Source: an uncultured Sutterella sp.
GTDB lineage: Bacteria; Pseudomonadota; Gammaproteobacteria; Burkholderiales; Burkholderiaceae_F
Reading direction: 5' to 3'
NCBI GenBank assembly: GCA_900545275.1
Contig: UQYG01000012.1
Coordinates: forward strand, 41,291 to 105,290
Length of the DNA stretch: 64,000 bases
Shown here one piece after another: positions 16,419-25,327 of this stretch. The notes beneath the pieces are model-generated. The model was not told where the DNA came from and made no database searches. It saw nothing but the letters and a program-made list of their open reading frames with translations. Both the position numbers and the translations under genes were made by a program. The first letter of the stretch is position 1; each line of letters opens with the position of its first letter.

Positions 16419-18209
16419 TCAGAGAACGCTCGGTTCGGAAAGGGGAGCCTCCCCGTCGGCAACGGGTGCATCCGCAATCGGCTCGGTAGCGGCGGCGGGT
16501 TCTTCAAAAGGCGTTTCGAAGGGACGCGTTTCGATGCCCGGAGACGTCGCTTCCGGCGCGGCGGGAACATCGGGTGCCGTGCGGATCGGAACGGGAAGCA
16601 TTTTACTCGGCGCTGGCTGTTCCGGACCGATATCCTCGATGATGACGGGCACTACCGTGACGGACGATTTGGCGGGCAACACCTCCTTGACGCTGAGCGT
16701 TTGACGCGAAGGAATCGAAACTTCCGGGAGAGGTCCGGGACGGGCTACGCTTTCGGTGGCGACTTCAATCAAATGCCCTTGCCGCACGAGAACGGTTTGG
16801 GGCGTGCGTTCCACGATGGGCGAACGATCGCGATCGAGAACCAGGCGTCCTGTCTCCCCTTCCATTTCGAAGGAACGGTTCGACTGCGCCCAACGCTCGG
16901 CCACGCCGAAGGCGTCCACACCGAAGGCAAAAAGCCGTTTGGCCGCGGGGGAATAGGGCTGGGCGGCGGCAAAGCGCGCCGTGAAGCTCTGCGCATCGTA
17001 GCGCAGTAGGAGAGGACACTCGGCAAAGACGAGACCTTCAAGATCGAAGGCAAGGGCCGTGGCGGCGGAACTTGCCGCGGGGTCGCCCGGATTGGACGTG
17101 GACGTGCCCCAGACGCGGCTCTTTCTCGGAAGCGAACTGCGCACGATACTAGCCGACTGGGCGTCGAGCGCGAGCAGGATGCCCGCGTAGGGCGGCGTGG
17201 ACTCGGCGCGGCGCACCGCCATGTCGGAATCAAGCCGCTTGAGGGCTTGGTCGCGGATGCGGCGCTCGCTTTCGGTCGCACCCGGCCGATGACGAAGCTC
17301 CTGCCGGCGTTGAGCAAATCGTCGTTCATCCTCTTCGGAGAGGGCGGGCGCAACCTTCTCGCGAAGGCGCTTGAGATCCATGTCGTCGATTCGGTACACC
17401 TCAAAGGGCGTGCCCGAGGCCGTCAGGACCTTGGCATAGCTCTCGGCGATGCGCGTCTCCCAGGTGCCCGATTGCGAGAGAATCAGAATTTTTTTAGGTT
17501 CGGACGTTTGCACGGCGGCCTCTTCACCCGAAAGAGGCTCGATCGCGTCGGGCAGTGCCGGCGCCGGAACGGCCGGAGCGCTCTCTTCGAGCGCCGCGAC
17601 GGCGAGCCGTGCGATATATTCGGCTTCGTTTTCGGTCGAAAGAGACATCATCACGAGGTTCGACGGAATTTCCGCGTCGGGAATTGCTTCCGAGGGATGA
17701 TTGAGCGCCACGACGGGCAGGGGAAGCGCGCCGATTCGGATGAGTTCCGTAACGCGTTCCTTCTGCAGAGGGCCCACCACCACGTCGGCGCCCGACACCA
17801 CGGCGCTCTGCAAAACTGCCGTGAGGGACGTTGATTCGGGAGCCTCCACCAGAAGCACTTCGGCGGGCTTGCGGCTTGTCTGGCTGGCGGCGAGTAGCCC
17901 GTTTCCGACGATCTTGGAGGCGGCCGTAAAGGGCGAGCCGTCGGGCGGCATCACCAGAGCGATCGTCAGACGGTCCGATTCTTCGGGCAACAGAGACGAG
18001 AGCGGCGTTGCGGCGGGGACGCCATCGGCGGCTTCGCCCGTCCGTTCGGACACATCGGACGCCGACGTCTCGGCGACATTCCCCTCGTTGGAACGAGCTT
18101 CGAGGGTATCATTTCCACCTGCATCGGGCGGAGTAACCGGTTCCGCAAGGGCGACCGAGCCGACCGACGCGATCAGGCATGCGGAAACAAATCTACGAAG
18201 GGTGAACAT
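16419..18209 (-). CDS. lpoA: LpoA/LppC-family penicillin-binding protein activator
   Basis: Exported 596-residue protein of the LppC/LpoA family, which activates PBP1A-type peptidoglycan synthases. After an N-terminal signal peptide (cleavage probably after ALA near residue 23) comes an Ala/Glu/Ser-rich linker, then a type-1 periplasmic-binding fold (LTIALVMPPDGSPF ... GADVVVGPLQKERV) and a Pro/Ala-rich C-terminal tail. A Cys at residue 11 sits too close to the N-terminus to be a convincing lipobox, so this member may not be a lipoprotein. It is divergent from rsmI, the same neighbour as in E. coli (yraL-yraM). Its ATG overlaps the rsmI ATG on the other strand. Confidence 0.8.
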   Translation of the reverse strand: MFTLRRFVSACLIASVGSVALAEPVTPPDAGGNDTLEARSNEGNVAETSASDVSERTGEAADGVPAATPLSSLLPEESDRLTIALVMPPDGSPFTAASKIVGNGLLAASQTSRKPAEVLLVEAPESTSLTAVLQSAVVSGADVVVGPLQKERVTELIRIGALPLPVVALNHPSEAIPDAEIPSNLVMMSLSTENEAEYIARLAVAALEESAPAVPAPALPDAIEPLSGEEAAVQTSEPKKILILSQSGTWETRIAESYAKVLTASGTPFEVYRIDDMDLKRLREKVAPALSEEDERRFAQRRQELRHRPGATESERRIRDQALKRLDSDMAVRRAESTPPYAGILLALDAQSASIVRSSLPRKSRVWGTSTSNPGDPAASSAATALAFDLEGLVFAECPLLLRYDAQSFTARFAAAQPYSPAAKRLFAFGVDAFGVAERWAQSNRSFEMEGETGRLVLDRDRSPIVERTPQTVLVRQGHLIEVATESVARPGPLPEVSIPSRQTLSVKEVLPAKSSVTVVPVIIEDIGPEQPAPSKMLPVPIRTAPDVPAAPEATSPGIETRPFETPFEEPAAATEPIADAPVADGEAPLSEPSVL

Positions 18210-19101
18210 GGCTTCTTTATCGGAACGGTGGCAAGACAATGTGTTGATGACGGTGGCTGGAGTAGCCGAGCAGGAGTTCCCCGCGGGGGCGCTCTACGTG
18301 GTGGGGTTGCCCATCGGCAACATGGGAGACATCACGCTACGTGCCTTGTGGGTTCTCTCCCATGCCGACACCGTAGTAGCTGAGGATACCCGAGAGACGC
18401 GCAAGTTGCTTGACAAATTCGGCATCAACGTTCGTTTGCTCTCCGTTCGGGAACATAACGAGGTGAAGGGGGCCGAGCAGGTCGTCGGCCTGCTCGGGGC
18501 GGGGGAGCGGGTGGCGCTTGTGACCGATGCGGGCACGCCCGCAGTTTCCGATCCCGGGGCCCGTGTGGTACAGGCTGTCCGTGAATCCGGCCACCGCGTG
18601 ATTCCGATTCCGGGCGCGAGTGCCGTCGTAACGGCGCTCTCCGCCGGCGGACTTCTCGGCGACGGTTTTTCTTTTGTCGGCTTTTTGCCGCCTCAGTCGA
18701 AAGCTCGCAAGTCGGCAATCGCGCGCTGGGCTTCGCGTCATGAGCCTTTTGTTTTCTACGAAGCACCGCACCGCATTGTCGACATGTTGCGCGATCTTGC
18801 AGCATCGTTGGATCCGGAGCGCCGTATCGTGGTGGCCAGGGAACTCACAAAGCGTTTTGAAACGATTGTCTCACTTTCAGCCGGGGAACTGCCTGCATGG
18901 CTCGACACCCACGAACCGCGCGGCGAGTACGTGATTCTCGTTGATGAGGCGCCTCATCGGGAAGAAGGACTTACCGAACGCGACAGTCGCTGGCTTGATG
19001 TCCTACGCGAGCTTTTGCCCGCCTCGAAACTCGCCGCGGCCGCTGCAAAAGCGACGGGAAACGACCGTTCCGTTCTCTACGATCTCCTCACGAAAAAGTA
19101 A
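18208..19101 (+). CDS. rsmI: 16S rRNA (cytidine(1402)-2'-O)-methyltransferase
   Basis: SAM-dependent tetrapyrrole-methylase-fold enzyme that 2'-O-methylates C1402 in the decoding centre. It is 297 residues. Diagnostic blocks are YVVGLPIGNMGDIT, EDTRETRKLL, LVTDAGTPAVSDPG, PGASAVVTALSAGG and FVGFLPP. The ATG at 18208 is preceded by GAAGGG; the frame is open upstream but inside lpoA. The start codons of rsmI and lpoA share a single CATG, so each promoter must lie in the coding region of the other. A second in-frame ATG at 18247 lacks a ribosome-binding site. Confidence 0.93.
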   Translation: MASLSERWQDNVLMTVAGVAEQEFPAGALYVVGLPIGNMGDITLRALWVLSHADTVVAEDTRETRKLLDKFGINVRLLSVREHNEVKGAEQVVGLLGAGERVALVTDAGTPAVSDPGARVVQAVRESGHRVIPIPGASAVVTALSAGGLLGDGFSFVGFLPPQSKARKSAIARWASRHEPFVFYEAPHRIVDMLRDLAASLDPERRIVVARELTKRFETIVSLSAGELPAWLDTHEPRGEYVILVDEAPHREEGLTERDSRWLDVLRELLPASKLAAAAAKATGNDRSVLYDLLTKK

Positions 19102-19128
19102 GCGGAAGACGATCCGCCTCTCAAAACA

Positions 19129-19160
19129 AACCCCGGAAGAGCCGAGGCCTTTCCGGGGTT
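19129..19160. terminator. Bidirectional terminator rsmI / CBS protein
   Basis: AACCCCGGAA (19129-19138) pairs with TTCCGGGGTT (19151-19160), with an inner GCC/GGC. An A-rich run lies on one side and GCTTTT on the other. Confidence 0.85.
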
Positions 19161-19185
19161 GCTTTTCGTAAGGGGCGAGGACGTC

Positions 19186-19647
19186 TTATTCGTCCGAGCG
19201 CAACGCGATTTCGCGGGTCTTCGAAGAGTGGATGTTGCGCACGAGACTGTCGAGAAGGCTCGAGAGTTCCTCCACGAGATTGGAGTTGCTGATCACGCCG
19301 ATGAGCGCGCCTTCTTCGTCCACGATCGGCAGACGTCGAATACCGAACTCGCGCATGCGGGCGAGGGCCACCACCATGCTTTCGGTGGGGGCCGCAGTGA
19401 CGACAGGCGCCGTCATGGCTTCGTGTACGGTTACTTTGTTCGGATCCCGATTGCGGGCGACCACTTCGATGGCGATGTCACGGTCCGTGATCATGCCGAT
19501 CGGGCGATTGTTGCGGTCCACCACTACGAGACTGCCGACGTGTTCGCGGCGCATCTGTGCCGCACATTCCGTAATGTTCTTCTCATCGGTGATGGTCGCC
19601 ACCTTGTGCACGGCCATGTCGATGACTTTCATGGAACGGGTTCTCAT
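19186..19647 (-). CDS. CBS-domain protein
   Basis: A 153-residue stand-alone protein made of two CBS motifs, about residues 7-65 and 75-135. The GMITDRDIAIEVVARNRDP and MREFGIRRLPIVDEEGALIGVIS segments are typical. Tandem CBS pairs bind adenine nucleotides and sense energy state, but no partner domain is fused and the neighbours give no clue to the target. The start is uncertain: the ATG at 19647 follows GGGTGA, while an ATG at 19632 gives the start more common in the family (MKVIDMAV). Confidence 0.85.
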   Translation of the reverse strand: MRTRSMKVIDMAVHKVATITDEKNITECAAQMRREHVGSLVVVDRNNRPIGMITDRDIAIEVVARNRDPNKVTVHEAMTAPVVTAAPTESMVVALARMREFGIRRLPIVDEEGALIGVISNSNLVEELSSLLDSLVRNIHSSKTREIALRSDE

Positions 19648-19728
19648 AGTTCTAAATCACCCTTTTGAATATCAAATGAATTGAGAGCATTGTAGCCAAA
19701 TAGGGTTTCGACGTTTCGGCGTCAGCCC

Positions 19729-20619
19729 TCATTCTTGCGGATCTTCCGTTTCCTCTTTTCGGGGCACGACCGATGCGAAACTGCGGAAGTCGTAGAGCGA
19801 CTTGTCCATGAGGTGCGAGGGAGACACCCGCTGCAGACTCATGAAGAGGTTGTAGACGCGTCCGGGAAACTCGCGGTCCCAGCTCCTTATCAACTCTTTG
19901 ATTTCCTGTCGCTTCAGATTTTCTCCAGCGCCGCAAAGACCTTTGGGAGCAAGGGGGTAGCCGCGCAATTTGGCGAACTTTTCCGTTTCATATTCCCGTA
20001 CGTAGGCGAGCGGCCGAATGACCGTGTGTTTTCCGTCGTCGCTTCGTAGCACCGGCGGCATGGCTTTAAGGCGACCGCCGTAAAAGAGGTTCAGAAGCAG
20101 GGTGCCGACGATGTCGTCCATGTGGTGCCCAAGGGCGATCTTCGTGCAGCCGAGTTCGCCCGCCAGGCGGTAGAGCACGCCTCTGCGCAGACGCGCGCAG
20201 AGCGAACACACGCTTTTTCCTTCGGGAATCAGCCTCTGAATGATCGAGTAGATGTCCTGATTCTCGATGTGGTACGGCACTCTCTCGGCTTCTAAGTAGG
20301 CTCGAAGTGTCTCGGCGGGGAACTGAGGAATGTGCGGATTCACCGTGACGGCCAGGAGTTCGAACGAGATGGGGGCGCGCTTCTGCAGGGTGCGCAGAGC
20401 GTCGAGCAGCACATAGCTGTCCTTGCCTCCGCTCATGGCCACCATCACTTTGTCGCCCTCCTCGATCATGGAAAAGTCCGTGATCGCTTGTGCCGTCTGT
20501 CGGATGATTCGTTTCGTCAGTTTCTTTTGCGAGACGCTTTGCTTGTTGCGTTCGTTGTGCTTGAAGCCTGAGGCATCCTCACGGAAGAACGGATTGCTTT
20601 CGGAATGAATGGGAATCAA
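19729..20619 (-). CDS. ttcA: tRNA 2-thiocytidine biosynthesis protein TtcA
   Basis: ATP-dependent enzyme that thiolates C32 of certain tRNAs, 296 residues. The PP-loop SGGKDS activates the base and the CSLCARLRRG motif supplies two of the [4Fe-4S] cysteines. The third is probably the Cys of GLCGAGENLKR; the family usually reads PCNLCG here, and the first of those cysteines is Lys-Gly in this protein. GHHMDDIVGT also departs from the common GHHRDDI. The likely start is TTG at 20619, which overlaps the folB stop as TTGA, so the two are translationally coupled. Confidence 0.88.
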   Translation of the reverse strand: MIPIHSESNPFFREDASGFKHNERNKQSVSQKKLTKRIIRQTAQAITDFSMIEEGDKVMVAMSGGKDSYVLLDALRTLQKRAPISFELLAVTVNPHIPQFPAETLRAYLEAERVPYHIENQDIYSIIQRLIPEGKSVCSLCARLRRGVLYRLAGELGCTKIALGHHMDDIVGTLLLNLFYGGRLKAMPPVLRSDDGKHTVIRPLAYVREYETEKFAKLRGYPLAPKGLCGAGENLKRQEIKELIRSWDREFPGRVYNLFMSLQRVSPSHLMDKSLYDFRSFASVVPRKEETEDPQE

Positions 20620-21005
20620 GAGGCACTCTCCTCATAGAAAAAACGCCAGATTTCCACGCCCGCCGCTTCGACTTCCTCGTAGGCGTCGGGTTTTTCCGAT
20701 GCGACGCGTACGGCGAGAACGCTCGACAGTTGGCCGAGACGTTCGGCGATTTCCGCGACGAGCGTTTCCTGCAGGTCGTGATGACGGGCGAGCGCTGTGC
20801 TTTTAAGCACTTCGACGATTTGGTCGTAGTTCAGGACCTCATCGATCGAGTCTCGGTAAACGGGCGTATCGGGCACCCAGACGTCACACGAAAGGATCAG
20901 ACGTTGCGGCGCTTTTTTTTCGTGTTCGTAGGCGCCGATTGACGCGGTAATCGTTACATTACGAATAAAAAGGCGCCGGGCGCGCAAAAGGCGGTTCGGA
21001 AGCAT
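20616..21005 (-). CDS. folB: Dihydroneopterin aldolase
   Basis: Folate-pathway enzyme that cleaves dihydroneopterin to the hydroxymethyl-dihydropterin. It is 129 residues, normal for FolB. The sequence shows the tunnelling-fold features: IGAYEHEKKAPQRL near the N-terminus, the central LNYDQIVEVLKS and the C-terminal catalytic region with VRVASEKPDAY. The ATG at 21005 is preferred over the in-frame TTG at 21011. It is the first gene of a two-gene operon with ttcA. Confidence 0.88.
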   Translation of the reverse strand: MLPNRLLRARRLFIRNVTITASIGAYEHEKKAPQRLILSCDVWVPDTPVYRDSIDEVLNYDQIVEVLKSTALARHHDLQETLVAEIAERLGQLSSVLAVRVASEKPDAYEEVEAAGVEIWRFFYEESAS

Positions 21006-21073
21006 GAACAATTGGGAGTGAATGAAAGAAGAGAGCTACTCTAGCAGAACATTTCTCTTGAGAAAGGAAGATT

Positions 21074-21265
21074 ATGCGTTGGGCCCTAGTCATTTTCGTA
21101 CTGTTTTTTGTGCTTCTCACCTGGATGCCGCAATTGCGGCGCTTCGGACTCGGACGTCTGCCCGGAGACATTCACTTTGAAGCCTTCGGGCGCAAGGTGG
21201 AGCTCCCTCTCATGAGCACGATGTTGCTTGCCGTGGTGGGCCTCCTCCTCATAAAGCTTTTTTGA
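21074..21265 (+). CDS. DUF2905-family small membrane protein
   Basis: A 63-residue protein with two hydrophobic helices (about 3-18 and 46-62) around a conserved polar loop FGLGRLPGDIHFE, the DUF2905 hallmark. The function of the family is unknown. A GAAAGGAAG ribosome-binding site precedes the ATG at good spacing. The gene ends two bases before a parS site and converges with cca, leaving no space for a terminator. Confidence 0.8.
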   Translation: MRWALVIFVLFFVLLTWMPQLRRFGLGRLPGDIHFEAFGRKVELPLMSTMLLAVVGLLLIKLF

Positions 21266-21267
21266 CG

Positions 21268-21283
21268 TGTTTCACGTGAAACA
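21268..21283. other. parS chromosome-partition site 1
   Basis: The 16-bp palindrome TGTTTCACGTGAAACA is the exact universal ParB-binding parS sequence. It covers the last three codons and the stop of cca on the minus strand (Cys-Phe-Thr-stop) and begins two bases after the DUF2905 gene. Confidence 0.93.
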
Positions 21284-22363
21284 TTGCGCCACCGCCGCCC
21301 TACGGGCGGCGAGAACGGCTTCGGGAATGTCGCGCTTGGAGGGACAACTACGGGCGATGGCTCCAGCATCCACACTGTTCCAGGCGGAAAGCCCCCGCAG
21401 AATCCGTTCATCCTTTCGGCCCGCGCAGAGCGCCCAGAGACGCGCTGCGGATCGAACCCTTTCCGGACGGCGAACGGCATCCGCGCGGCGGTAAAAGCGG
21501 CAGAGCGCATCCGTGTCGAGGGATGCCGTCAGCAATTGTCGGGCGCAGAGAAAAGCCTGCGCCAGATCGGCGCTTTCCCGATCCGCCCGAACGGACTTCA
21601 TGAAACGTGCAATCGTCTCCTCGTCCCGAGCGGCGAGCGTCAAGGCGGCAAAACGTTCTGGATAGGGCAAATTCTCCTGGGCCGTCTTATTGAGAAGCGC
21701 CATGGTCTCAGTCGTGCAGGGGAGATCAGGGGCGAAACTCTCCCAAAAGCCGATTTCCCTGAGCGTTTCGAACATTTTCTCTGGAGCCTTCGTCATGAGC
21801 CCCTTTTTGAATTCCGCTCCGATGCGTTCGGGAACGAGTGCGCGGGTTTCTCCGTCGGCCACCATTTTCCGTAGAAGAAGAAAAGTTTCGGGCGCGATGG
21901 AGAACTCCGGAAAACGCGCCTGAAAACGCGCGATCCTCAGTACCCGGACGGGATCCTCGGAAAAGGCGGGACTCACGTGACGCAAAATACCTTCGCGCAG
22001 ATCTTTTTGTCCTTTGAACGGATCGATCAGATGCCCGTCCTCGTCCATGGCGATGGCGTTGATCGTGAGGTCTCGGCGCCGAAGATCCTCTTCGAGCGTT
22101 ACGTCGGATGCAGCGTGGAAGACAAAACCTTTGTAGCCCGGAGCCGTCTTGCGTTCAGTTCGGGCGAGGGCGTATTCCTCATGCGTGACGGGGTGAAGAA
22201 AGACTGGAAAGTCGGCTCCTACGGGCTGAAAGCCTTTTTTCAACATGGCTTCAGGCGTCGAGCCCACCACGACCCAGTCTCGGTCGCCCGGTACGATGTC
22301 GGGATGGGTTTCGTGAAGCAGGGTGTCGCGGACGTAGCCGCCGACGGTGTAGACCTTGGACAT
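21272..22363 (-). CDS. cca: CCA-adding tRNA nucleotidyltransferase, form without HD domain
   Basis: Adds or repairs the 3' CCA of tRNAs. It is 363 residues against about 412 in E. coli. The N-terminal catalytic fold has GGYVRDTLL, PGDRDWVVVG (the acidic pair for metal) and the neck helices with EEDLRRRDLTINAIAMD and SEDPVRVLRIARFQAR. The C-terminal half is shortened and the HD phosphohydrolase motif is absent: only LTLAARD remains where CHDLGKG is expected. Nucleotide addition should be intact while the phosphatase/phosphodiesterase side activities should not. The gene follows slt by five bases, and its last codons lie in a parS site. Confidence 0.9.
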   Translation of the reverse strand: MSKVYTVGGYVRDTLLHETHPDIVPGDRDWVVVGSTPEAMLKKGFQPVGADFPVFLHPVTHEEYALARTERKTAPGYKGFVFHAASDVTLEEDLRRRDLTINAIAMDEDGHLIDPFKGQKDLREGILRHVSPAFSEDPVRVLRIARFQARFPEFSIAPETFLLLRKMVADGETRALVPERIGAEFKKGLMTKAPEKMFETLREIGFWESFAPDLPCTTETMALLNKTAQENLPYPERFAALTLAARDEETIARFMKSVRADRESADLAQAFLCARQLLTASLDTDALCRFYRRADAVRRPERVRSAARLWALCAGRKDERILRGLSAWNSVDAGAIARSCPSKRDIPEAVLAARRAAVAQCFT

Positions 22364-22368
22364 CTTCT

Positions 22369-24663
22369 TTACGGCAAATGGGTGCGCGATGCCGGACTCG
22401 GTCGGATGGTGCCGAGCATTTTGCTGAAGTTCTGGGCTGAACCGTGCAGCATCAGCGCATAGGTGTGGGTGTTCGACATGACGTTTTTCACGTAGTCGCG
22501 TGTCTCAAAGTATGGAATGGACTCGACGAAGGCTGCGGCTTCGATGGGACGCCGCAGGGTCGTGCGCCAGATCCTCGCGCGCGAGGGACCTGCATTGTAG
22601 GCCGCGGTTGCAAGCGGGAAGCTCTCGTCGAGCGACTCGTAAAGCGTGCGCAGATAGGCCGTTCCCAGGATGAGATTCATCTCGATGTCGCTGATGCGGT
22701 GCGCTTCGTAGCGATTTAGTCCGAGTTGTTTGGCCATCCAGGAGGCGGTCTTGGGCATGAGCTGCATGAGGCCGCGTGCCCCTACGGAGGAACTCGCCTG
22801 GGGGATGAAGCGGGATTCCTGCCGAATGAGGCCGTAGACCCACTCCGCGGGGAGTTGCTGCCCTTCAGAGCTTCGTTGGATTACGGAAAGGAGCGGGGTG
22901 GGGTAACGAAGTCGGAAGTCCGAGTTTTTCGTCCGGTCGGACGTGTTGATCATTCGGTGAATCAAACCGCGCTGACGGGCGTATTCGGCGAGCGAGGCAC
23001 GGCCCTCGTCGTTGAGGCCCCGCATAGCCCAGTTCCATTCTCGATGGCCGTCCGCATACCAGTGAAGACGATAAAAAATCTCCGCGCGGTGAATGCCGGC
23101 ATTTTCCTCCCAACGTTTGACGGCCTCTTCTGCAGGGGGTTCGCGAAGCGTCGGTTTCGGGTAGGGACGCTTGAGGGCGTCGCAGGCGAGTTTCCCGTAG
23201 AAGCTCCAGTTTCCCGCAAGGGAGGAGAAGAGTTTCTTCGCTTCTTCGTGATTGCCGCGCACGGCGTGGGCGCGGCCGAACCAATAGACCCATTCCTCCC
23301 GCTGGAGAACCTCTTCAGGCATGCCGCGCAGGATGTCGAGAAGGGAGTAAAGATTCCCTTCAAAAATCGCGTTGCGGGCCTCCCAGGCGAGAACGTTTTC
23401 AAAGTCCGCCATGAGTTCCCGGGGAATGCGGGTCTTGTCGGCGCGGCGGAACCACTTCGTTGCGTCGGGGCGCCGATCGACCGCGGCGCTGTAGCCGAGT
23501 CGGAACCAGAGGAGCGATCGGCGCCCGGCGGATAGTTTCCCTTCGATTTTGTCGAGGAATTTCGCCGCTTCCTGGCGGTTGTAAGAAATGAGGCGCAACG
23601 TTGCGAACTCCGCGACGCGGGAGGAAACGGTTGAGGGCTTCTTCATGGCCTTCTGGTACCAATCGTGCGGGTGTTCGAGAATGTTTTCGAGCGCGGTGAT
23701 GGAGGCGGGAAGGAGCGGGCGGGGAACTGCACGGAGATTGCGTTTGGCTTCCGCCCACTGTCGCTTCTGAAGCGCGAGGAGCACACGATCCCAGGACCAG
23801 GATCGGTCAACCCGGGCCAGAAGGTCTCCGAGCCGTTGGAAACTCTCGTCGATCGCCTTTTGGTCGCGAAGATGCAGTTTCACGGTTCTGCGAAGATCTG
23901 TCGGCACGGGGCCACGGGCGACGGCGTCTTCCAGACGGTAAAGGTAGAGCCAATTGAGCAGTTCCGTATCGTCACGATTCCACGCGAGAGAGTTGAAGTG
24001 TCTCTCATAGGTTTCGAGGTTCAGCACTTCGGCGGCGGTCTTCAGATAGCGAACCGTGGCGAGTTCTCCGAGGTATTCTCCGGCGTGGAGCTGCAGAAAA
24101 CGCTCAAATTCCGCGTGTACGAGTGGATCGCCAGGCTCCGCCTTAAGGCGCAACTCGAGCGCCCAAAGCGTCCAATAGCCATCGATTGCGTTGGGGCCCG
24201 CCGTCTCGGCTGCGGCCATGAGAAGTTCGAGGTCCTTTTTTCGATAGCCTTCACGTGCCATACGGATCCACTTGTCCTCGGGTTCTTCAGGAGGTTGCGC
24301 GAGAGGAAAGCGATCCGTATCCTGCGGAGGATCTTCGAGAAATTCCGCCGTGATGCGCCCCGCCGTGGTGGCGGCTTCCTTTTCTTCTTTCGAGCTCTCG
24401 CTGGAGGAGGCGGCCTCCTGAAAGAGGGTGTCGACCGAGCGGATGACTTCGGCAAAGTCGATGGTCGCGGCCGTTTCGTCTTCAATGAAGGCGCTCCCCT
24501 GTCTTCTCAGATTGTGGAGACGCTCCTCCATCAGTACGGGCGCCCGCCGCATGACGGACGTCCCGTCGGCAGGCGCCGCTTGGGCATCGGACGAAACCGC
24601 CGTCGAAAGAACGGGCGTCAGCAGTGAGCCGAGCAACGACAGAAGAAGCCTAGATTTGACCAT
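22369..24663 (-). CDS. slt: Soluble lytic murein transglycosylase
   Basis: Periplasmic lytic transglycosylase that cleaves the MurNAc-GlcNAc bond to yield anhydro-muropeptides. It has 764 residues: a signal peptide (hydrophobic core 5-20, cleavage near DAQA), a long superhelical U-domain of repeated alpha helices (about 100-580), and the C-terminal SLT catalytic domain with RQESRFIPQASSSVGARGLMQLMP, the catalytic Glu being in ESRF, and AAYNAGPSRA. The size is larger than Slt70, mainly from an extended N-terminal linker. I chose the ATG at 24663 because it begins the signal peptide; the frame is open to 24699. Confidence 0.88.
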   Translation of the reverse strand: MVKSRLLLSLLGSLLTPVLSTAVSSDAQAAPADGTSVMRRAPVLMEERLHNLRRQGSAFIEDETAATIDFAEVIRSVDTLFQEAASSSESSKEEKEAATTAGRITAEFLEDPPQDTDRFPLAQPPEEPEDKWIRMAREGYRKKDLELLMAAAETAGPNAIDGYWTLWALELRLKAEPGDPLVHAEFERFLQLHAGEYLGELATVRYLKTAAEVLNLETYERHFNSLAWNRDDTELLNWLYLYRLEDAVARGPVPTDLRRTVKLHLRDQKAIDESFQRLGDLLARVDRSWSWDRVLLALQKRQWAEAKRNLRAVPRPLLPASITALENILEHPHDWYQKAMKKPSTVSSRVAEFATLRLISYNRQEAAKFLDKIEGKLSAGRRSLLWFRLGYSAAVDRRPDATKWFRRADKTRIPRELMADFENVLAWEARNAIFEGNLYSLLDILRGMPEEVLQREEWVYWFGRAHAVRGNHEEAKKLFSSLAGNWSFYGKLACDALKRPYPKPTLREPPAEEAVKRWEENAGIHRAEIFYRLHWYADGHREWNWAMRGLNDEGRASLAEYARQRGLIHRMINTSDRTKNSDFRLRYPTPLLSVIQRSSEGQQLPAEWVYGLIRQESRFIPQASSSVGARGLMQLMPKTASWMAKQLGLNRYEAHRISDIEMNLILGTAYLRTLYESLDESFPLATAAYNAGPSRARIWRTTLRRPIEAAAFVESIPYFETRDYVKNVMSNTHTYALMLHGSAQNFSKMLGTIRPSPASRTHLP

Positions 24664-24725
24664 ATCCGTAGTATTTGCGCATCGCATAAGATGGAACAAC
24701 TATAACGGATGAGGGAGGTTTCCCA

Positions 24726-25274
24726 ATGAGAGAGATAAAAGAGAAACGACTTTGGCGGCAACGTTGTCGGGCGGTTCGCGAGGCGTGGACCCGGGAGGTG
24801 GACCCTCGTCTCGTAAAGGTGTTTGAACGCCTGCTCGAAGAGGTGGAAACGGGAACGGTCGGCATTTTTTGGCCTATCGGCAGTGAGCCCGATCTGCGTC
24901 CCGCAGCCCTTCGCTGGTGCGGGAACGATCCTCTCCGGCGTCTCGCCATTCCCTCCGTCGAAGAGGCTGGAATGCGTTACCGTCTCTGGAGAAGGGAAGT
25001 TCCCCTCACGACGGATCGGGCCGGCCTGACGGTACCCGATGCCGAGGTCGTTGCTCCCGATCTGATTTTTGCGCCGGCCCTCGGATTTTCTTCCGAGGGA
25101 CATCGGCTCGGTTACGGTGGAGGGTATTTTGACCGCTTCCTTGCCGAAAGCCGCCCGAGCCGATGCATTCTCGTCGCCTCGGAGGCGCAGAGGGTGCCCG
25201 CGTCGATTTTTGCGGCGCATGATCTGCGCTTTGACGCATTGATCACGGAAAAGGGCCTTACGTTCTTTGCATGA
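24726..25274 (+). CDS. 5-formyltetrahydrofolate cyclo-ligase
   Basis: Converts 5-formyl-THF to 5,10-methenyl-THF with ATP, returning stored folate to one-carbon metabolism. It is 182 residues. The family blocks are IGSEPDLRP, the central PALGFSSEGHRLGYGGGYFDRFL with its glycine-rich ATP/folate loop, and a basic N-terminus (REIKEKRLWRQRCR). The ATG follows GGGAGG at good spacing. It is transcribed divergently from slt and stands alone. Known names for the gene are ygfA and fau. Confidence 0.9.
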   Translation: MREIKEKRLWRQRCRAVREAWTREVDPRLVKVFERLLEEVETGTVGIFWPIGSEPDLRPAALRWCGNDPLRRLAIPSVEEAGMRYRLWRREVPLTTDRAGLTVPDAEVVAPDLIFAPALGFSSEGHRLGYGGGYFDRFLAESRPSRCILVASEAQRVPASIFAAHDLRFDALITEKGLTFFA

Positions 25275-25276
25275 AA

Positions 25277-25306
25277 AACCCCGAAGGGTTTGCGTCCTTC
25301 GGGGTT
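25277..25306. terminator. Bidirectional terminator, cyclo-ligase / ahcY
   Basis: AACCCCGAAGG (25277-25287) pairs with CCTTCGGGGTT (25296-25306), with A5 before and TTCT after. It begins immediately past the cyclo-ligase stop and 21 bp beyond the ahcY stop. Confidence 0.85.
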
Positions 25307-25327
25307 CTCGTACGCGAAAGCCGGGGA

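Noticed and set aside
24251..24266. Third parS-like site (TTCACGTGCC)
   Set aside because: Only the CACGTG core and one arm match; other CACGTG sites in the window match even less.
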